From the NCBI RefSeq assembly GCF_023502425.1, contig NZ_JAMFMA010000005.1, forward strand, positions 44,338 to 108,337: DNA of 64,000 nucleotides, written 5' to 3'. The stretch is from Flagellimonas spongiicola. Its GTDB lineage: Bacteria > Bacteroidota > Bacteroidia > Flavobacteriales > Flavobacteriaceae. A model generated the notes under the pieces. That model was not told where the DNA came from. It saw only the letters and a program-made list of their open reading frames with translations, and made no database searches. The position numbers and the translations under genes are program-made. Positions 59,513 through 64,000 of this stretch are shown here, piece by piece; positions within the stretch are counted from its first letter, which is position 1, and each line of letters opens with the position of its first letter.

Positions 59513-60457
59513 TTAGAAGAAACGAGGCGATTTCAAGTTTCCTATGTTTCTGATGAAATCGTAGCGGAAAATCACCTCAAAGGAACCATCATTAAATGTA
59601 GTGGCACCTAAATCCGTAATTTCACGGTCATAGGCCAATCCAATAAACATTTCATCGGAAAGCCTAAATCCAAACATACCACTGAATGCAGCGTCCCATC
59701 GATATGCAATTCCACCAACAAACTTTTCATTCAACATAAAGTTAGCCGAAAGATCTACTTGCAAAGGTGCACCTTGAACCATTTTTCCAAGTACTGTAGG
59801 CTTAAATTTTAAAAATGGGTTAAGATCGTAAACATAACCAGCAATCATATACCAGTTTATACGTTCTTTAGCTGTAGAAACAGAAGCTTCATCAAAATGC
59901 GTCGTTTCCAAAAGTCGTGGTGCCGAAGCCCCGACGTAGAATTTATCCGTATGGTAATATACCCCGGCTCCGATATTGGGCGAAAACTTATTTCTAATGT
60001 CCTGTTGGGCCTGTAATTGTGGGTCAATTTCAAATTCATCCAACTCAGAATAACGAATATCCAACATATGGGCACTTGCCTTCAGGCCAAAACTCAGTTT
60101 ACCGTCAAATGAAGTTTGAATCGTATACGAGAAATCTACATCAAAATAGGTTTCAGAAGTGGGGCCAATTTTATCGTTAACTACCGAAAAACCCAAGCCA
60201 ACACCTCTGTAACCAAGTGGAGTATGGATATTCAAGCTTTGGGTCTCTGGAGCGCCATCTAATCCCAACCATTGATTTCTATATAAGGCTGCAATGCTCA
60301 TATGGCCTCTAGATCCAGCATATCCAGGATTAACACTTACCGTGTTATACATGTACTGCGTGTATTGTGCATCTTGCTGGGCTTGCATAACACTACCCAG
60401 ACATAATACAACCAAAAATTGCAACCATTGAGTTTTCTTTCTTAAAAGCTTTACCAC
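59513..60457 (-). CDS. PorP/SprF family T9SS-associated outer-membrane protein
   Basis: The 314-residue protein has a signal peptide (LQFLVVLCLGSVMQAQ) and the family motif QDAQYTQYMYNTVSVNPGYAGSRG, then a beta-barrel ending EVIFRYDFIRNIGNLKSPRF. PorP/SprF proteins dock T9SS type B cargo at the outer membrane. It follows directly after such a cargo gene (12 bases), which is the common pairing. Confidence 0.92.
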   Translation of the reverse strand: MVKLLRKKTQWLQFLVVLCLGSVMQAQQDAQYTQYMYNTVSVNPGYAGSRGHMSIAALYRNQWLGLDGAPETQSLNIHTPLGYRGVGLGFSVVNDKIGPTSETYFDVDFSYTIQTSFDGKLSFGLKASAHMLDIRYSELDEFEIDPQLQAQQDIRNKFSPNIGAGVYYHTDKFYVGASAPRLLETTHFDEASVSTAKERINWYMIAGYVYDLNPFLKFKPTVLGKMVQGAPLQVDLSANFMLNEKFVGGIAYRWDAAFSGMFGFRLSDEMFIGLAYDREITDLGATTFNDGSFEVIFRYDFIRNIGNLKSPRFF

Positions 60458-60469
60458 AGTTTAAATTCT

Positions 60470-62491
60470 TTATCGGTTAATGTATAGGTAGCCAGACAGC
60501 TGATTCATGTTACCTGATGGATCTTGGTAATCTATTATATAGAAATACGTACCAACAGGAAGTTTGTTGTCCTTGTTCACGGTTACCCGACCTTCGGATG
60601 TGCCATCAAACACATTTCCGGTGGTGTTGTATGACTTGGTTGCGTAGACCTGCACACCCCATCTGTTATAAATCTTTACTGTGTTGTTTGGATAATCTTC
60701 TAAATTGTTTATTGTGAAAACGTCGTGAATTCCATCTCCATTAGGTGTTATAACGTTTATAACGTCTATGGCATCAACTTGCGTTGGACCTAAGTCTGAA
60801 TCCAAATAGTTTGGAGTACCATCTGAATCGGAATCGTCGTTGGCATAATTACCGTCTAGATCTAAATCTTCATCAATAGTTTCAATACCATCGTCATCGT
60901 CGTCGGTATCCCTATAATCCGCTTCGCCATCGGTATCCGTATCCATTAGATCCGTAGTTGGATCATTTATTTCGTCATTAACATCAATGTCAATTGCCGT
61001 TCCGCCCTCAAAGGCATCATCCAGTCCATCATTATCCTTATCAGATCCAGTTAAGGCGTTATCCAATATTCCATCTTGATCACGGTCATTACCTTCAATA
61101 ATATCTGGAACATTATCGTCGTCACTATCCTCATCAACATAGTCAGGAATACCATCACCTTCGGAATCCACGGGTATTAAACCAACATTGCCCGCATTTT
61201 CAAAAGCATCATCAAGTCCATTTCCATTTACATCCGTCAAACTAGGAGCTATATAACCTATTGTAGGTTGTGCTTCAATATTATCTGGAATACCATCATT
61301 GTCACTATCAATATCCAAGTAATCTGGAATGCCATCTACATCAGTATCCGTTGGGTCTGTCGCCGGGTCATTGTCTCCATCGGTATTCAGATCTTCAAAA
61401 GCATCTACAATACCATCATCATCGCTATCTAAATCAATTACCGGTACATTAACCATAATGGTTATTGTTGCTGTACTGCAATTTCCGCTACCATCACATA
61501 TGGTATAATCCAAGGAGTCGGTTCCTAAATAACCCAAGTTAGGGGTGTACGTTATGGTATCATCAGATGGGTTAGCCGGTGTACCTCCATCATTTAAAAC
61601 AATTGACCCATTGGAAGGTGTTGTTGTAGTAATAGAACCAACACTAGGCAAGTCATTATCATTTGCAAGCATATCTACAGTCACTGTAACATCTTGGTCT
61701 GTAACTACAGAATCATCAAAAGCATCCACAATTGGGAGGACGTCCACTGTTACGGTTGCCATACTGCATGATCCGAATGGATTGCAAATCGTATAATCAA
61801 AACTATCTGGACCATTATAATCAGGGTCAGGGGTATAGGTTACGATATCGTCTGTTGGATCATTTGCCGTACCATTGTCATTTATATTGACCGTACCATT
61901 GGCAGGATCTGTTGCCGTTAATAGACCATTTGTAGGTAAATCGGAATCATTTGCAAAGACATCCACAACTATGGAATCGTCCTCATCCACCGTTACTAAA
62001 TCATCAACCAATGTTCCTGATTGACTCATACAAACAACCGTGAATCTTGGCAAAGTACTTGAATTCCCTGCTTTTGTAATAGTGGCAACATAACGTTCCA
62101 CAGTTTGTGTACTGGTCACCGTTGGTTGGGTTTGATCACCTGGTAAAACAGGATTCCAACTTACCGTTGCGCCAGAAGGAATGCTTGCTGCTATGTTCAA
62201 GGTAACTTGATTATCCGGGGCAGCACAATCTGTTAAAATAAAGTACCCTGTTGCATTGGAACCACAAAGTGTACCATCATAGGTTGCAAAATAAACTCCA
62301 GGTTGGGTTGCTTCGTAGAAAAAATCCGTTCCCAGAACTGTTCCAAGGTCAGAAGCTTCATACCACTGAAAGTTGGTTTCATCCCCACTGTTAGGAGCTT
62401 GCAAAAGGAATTGTGCATTCACTGTTTGTACGCCCAATAGTGCTATGAACAGTACAAAAAATAAAGACTTATGTATGGTCTGAAATTTCAA
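60470..62491 (-). CDS. T9SS type B sorting-domain protein with cadherin-like and TSP3 repeats
   Basis: The 673-residue secreted protein has a signal peptide (LFFVLFIALLGVQTVNAQ), an N-terminal domain with a Cys pair, two bacterial cadherin-like repeats (DSIVVDVFANDSDLP and QDVTVTVDMLANDNDLP), a long TSP3-like calcium-loop region (DSDDDGIVDAFEDLNTDGD) and a C-terminal T9SS type B sorting domain (NVITPNGDGIHDVF, YNRWGVQVY, GTYFYIIDY). It is a predicted cell-surface adhesin linked to gliding. It is cotranscribed with porP/sprF. Confidence 0.93.
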   Translation of the reverse strand: MKFQTIHKSLFFVLFIALLGVQTVNAQFLLQAPNSGDETNFQWYEASDLGTVLGTDFFYEATQPGVYFATYDGTLCGSNATGYFILTDCAAPDNQVTLNIAASIPSGATVSWNPVLPGDQTQPTVTSTQTVERYVATITKAGNSSTLPRFTVVCMSQSGTLVDDLVTVDEDDSIVVDVFANDSDLPTNGLLTATDPANGTVNINDNGTANDPTDDIVTYTPDPDYNGPDSFDYTICNPFGSCSMATVTVDVLPIVDAFDDSVVTDQDVTVTVDMLANDNDLPSVGSITTTTPSNGSIVLNDGGTPANPSDDTITYTPNLGYLGTDSLDYTICDGSGNCSTATITIMVNVPVIDLDSDDDGIVDAFEDLNTDGDNDPATDPTDTDVDGIPDYLDIDSDNDGIPDNIEAQPTIGYIAPSLTDVNGNGLDDAFENAGNVGLIPVDSEGDGIPDYVDEDSDDDNVPDIIEGNDRDQDGILDNALTGSDKDNDGLDDAFEGGTAIDIDVNDEINDPTTDLMDTDTDGEADYRDTDDDDDGIETIDEDLDLDGNYANDDSDSDGTPNYLDSDLGPTQVDAIDVINVITPNGDGIHDVFTINNLEDYPNNTVKIYNRWGVQVYATKSYNTTGNVFDGTSEGRVTVNKDNKLPVGTYFYIIDYQDPSGNMNQLSGYLYINR

Positions 62492-62511
62492 AATCCTATT
62501 CCGTCTTTAAA

Positions 62512-64000
62512 TTACTTTACCACAAATACCACATTAATCAAAGAATTGTATCCTGTTGGAACCGCATCCACGGTAAATGACATTACTCCACTGTCACTAA
62601 CGGAAACACCTGAAAAGACCGATGTATCATAATATGTGATATAGTAATGAAGCTCTGTGGCTGTATACGTTGGAATTGCATTTGGCGCCGAAGGACTCTT
62701 TACTGCCGGACTACCGAATTGTGCCACATATTGCGCATGCAAATCGATTGGCGTACCCGGGCCTACCGAAGAGGCAGGTACAGCAATGGACGGCGGATAG
62801 AAAATCCTAGCCGCTTTTGACGTAATCGGAGCAATGGCTTGTAAGGCCTCTTCAACCGTAGTTTCATTGGTTGGTGAAACCTCGCCAGCTTCATCCATAT
62901 CTACCGCGGTCACTAAATTCACTTCACTTGCATCCTGATTATCAGTGTTGATGGAACTGATATCAACGGTATTCCCATCAGCTATACTTAAATCTGTGCC
63001 AGACAAACTCAAAGTTTGATCATCTGTATCCGTATCAATGGAACTAATATCAATTGTATTTCCATCGGCAATGCTCAAATCCGTTCCTGAAAGGCTTAAA
63101 GTCTGATCGTCTGTATCTGTATCGATTGAACCGATATCTATGGTATTTCCACCACTAATTGAGAGATTAGTGCCACTAAGTCCCAATGTTTGACCATCAG
63201 TATTAATACTTGAAATATCTACAGTATTTCCGTCGGCAATGCTCAAATCCGTACCGGATAGGCTTAGGGTCTGATCGTCAGTATCAGTATCTATTGAACT
63301 GATATCAATTGTATTCCCATCCGCTATGCTCAAGTCAGTACCAGATAAACTCAAGGTTTGATCATCTGTATCCGTGTCAATGCTACTTATATCAATTGTG
63401 TTTCCACCACTAATGCTCAAGTCATTGCCGCTCAAGGACAAAGTCTGAGCATCCGTATTTACGTAACCGCTCAAGTCAACGGAGTTGCCATCTGCGATCG
63501 CCAACGTATTTCCAGTCAAACTCAAGGTCTGATCATCTGTATCAATGGAGCTAATGTCTACTGTATTTCCGTCAGCGATACTCAAATCGGTTCCAGATAG
63601 ACTTAAGGTCTGGTCATCCGTATCGGTGTCAATTGAACTTATGTCAATCGTGTTTCCGCCACTAATGCTCAAGTCATTTCCGCTCAAGGACAAAGTCTGG
63701 GCATCTGTATTTACATAACCGCTCAAGTCAACGGAGTTGCCATCCGCAATAGCCAATGTGTTTCCAGTCAAACTCAAGGTCTGGTCATCCGTGTCCGTAT
63801 CAATGGAACTGATGTCTATTGTATTTCCATCTGCAATGCTCAAATCTGTACCAGATAAGCTTAATGTTTGATCATCTGTATCAATGGAGCTAATGTCTAC
63901 CGAGTTACCATCAGCAATAGCCAATGTGTTACCAGTCAAACTCAAGGTCTGGTCATCTGTATCAATGGAGCTAATGTCAACTGTATTTCCGTCAGCGATA
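62512..64000 (-). CDS. Repeat-rich secreted or surface protein, 5' end outside the window
   Basis: The visible 496 codons are open to the window edge. Residues encoded at 62936-64000 are a tandem array of 27-29-residue units of the type LSLSGTDLSIADGNTIDISS with Asp/Thr-rich linkers; 12 full units plus part of another are seen. The C-terminal 140 residues (from about 62935 down) form a separate domain (IFYPPSIAVPASSVGPGTP and a final INVVFVVK) with no sorting signature. Such arrays occur in adhesin or fibre-like proteins. It is first in the operon with the T9SS type B protein and PorP/SprF. Confidence 0.75.
   Translation of the reverse strand, partial: IADGNTVDISSIDTDDQTLSLTGNTLAIADGNSVDISSIDTDDQTLSLSGTDLSIADGNTIDISSIDTDTDDQTLSLTGNTLAIADGNSVDLSGYVNTDAQTLSLSGNDLSISGGNTIDISSIDTDTDDQTLSLSGTDLSIADGNTVDISSIDTDDQTLSLTGNTLAIADGNSVDLSGYVNTDAQTLSLSGNDLSISGGNTIDISSIDTDTDDQTLSLSGTDLSIADGNTIDISSIDTDTDDQTLSLSGTDLSIADGNTVDISSINTDGQTLGLSGTNLSISGGNTIDIGSIDTDTDDQTLSLSGTDLSIADGNTIDISSIDTDTDDQTLSLSGTDLSIADGNTVDISSINTDNQDASEVNLVTAVDMDEAGEVSPTNETTVEEALQAIAPITSKAARIFYPPSIAVPASSVGPGTPIDLHAQYVAQFGSPAVKSPSAPNAIPTYTATELHYYITYYDTSVFSGVSVSDSGVMSFTVDAVPTGYNSLINVVFVVK
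62936..64000 (-). repeat. In-frame coding tandem repeats of about 81-87 bp
   Basis: The repeat units keep their protein sequence far better than their codons: ISS, LSL and ADGN positions use different synonymous codons in most units. A three-unit block containing SGYVNTDAQT then SISGGNTIDI appears twice, indicating a higher-order duplication of about 250 bp. Confidence 0.8.

Noticed and set aside
62936..64000. Possible CRISPR or satellite array
   Set aside because: The repeats are about 81-87 bp, stay in one reading frame to the window edge and conserve amino acids over bases, so they are coding repeats.

Overview
The window is a 64 kb, low-GC, gene-dense chromosomal segment of a pigmented, probably marine member of the Flavobacteriia (phylum Bacteroidota). 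The evidence is consistent: promoters of the TTTG-N19-TAnnTTTG type, a DUF4295 gene behind rpmB and rpmG, a PorP/SprF protein with a type B type IX secretion (T9SS) sorting domain protein, TSP3-repeat surface proteins, TonB-type outer-membrane barrels, DUF5916, DUF2911 and DUF4369 proteins, and a crtIBZ carotenoid operon. No plasmid, phage, transposon, CRISPR array or rRNA operon is visible. One tRNA gene, tRNA-Leu(GAG), is present.

Layout. 1-842: end of a GMC oxidoreductase and its gluconate-dehydrogenase-subunit-3-like Tat lipoprotein. 931-1014: tRNA-Leu. 1216-4929: a CarH/LitR-like B12-binding MerR regulator in one operon with crtI, crtB and crtZ. 4919-6058: two tandem TlpA-like thioredoxin-fold proteins, one without its CxxC cysteines. 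6135-11732: aconitase, MoxR ATPase, SurA-type chaperone and a SurA-like lipoprotein. 11849-15818: SRPBCC protein, small conserved protein, serine hydrolase, Gfo/Idh/MocA oxidoreductase and DoxX protein. 15911-28618: rimO, ftsY, DUF4295, rpmG and rpmB, a group I remember as contiguous in relatives, here separated by an ECF41 sigma-factor regulon with an esterase operon (17360-24896) and by a TSP3 surface protein (26076-27941). 28691-36495: cinA, Hpt, FAH-family protein, exonuclease, hydrolase, E2 acyltransferase, recR, Na+/solute symporter and CoA-binding protein. 36842-43010: TonB-type barrel, PNPOx-like protein, fabH, AarF/UbiB kinase and TetR regulator. 43083-45230: a predicted small transcript and htpG. 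45307-46766: an ECF sigma factor, putative anti-sigma protein and divergent DUF6249 protein, with two mirror-image promoters. 46828-52033: MOSC protein, repeat-rich intergenic DNA, Cys-rich repeat lipoprotein, AraC-AlkB operon and S1/P1 nuclease. 52198-59439: DUF5916, HAD, DUF819 and DUF4369 proteins, manA, a 6-carboxytetrahydropterin synthase-like gene and idi. 59513-64000: PorP/SprF, a T9SS type B protein and a repeat protein that runs off the window edge.

How the parts fit. The crt operon with idi outlines C40 carotenoid synthesis and hydroxylation, but no lycopene cyclase is in the window. The regulator keeps the W-x9-EH and ExHxxG signatures of adenosylcobalamin photoreceptors and has a well-placed inverted repeat in its promoter, so light-controlled carotenogenesis is the simplest reading. 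Two separate ECF systems can be read with their promoters: the ECF41 factor and azoR share GTCACG-N16-TGTC, and the second ECF factor and DUF6249 share TGTAACC-N16-CGTCTTA in divergent orientation.

The least explained items are a predicted small transcript of about 95 nt with an 11-codon ORF between tetR and htpG (perfect promoter, 13-bp-stem terminator), an 18-unit degenerate heptanucleotide repeat, and a direct repeat with a 25-nt identical core flanking the lipoprotein at 47746. All functional statements come from reading motifs and context; no database search was run.
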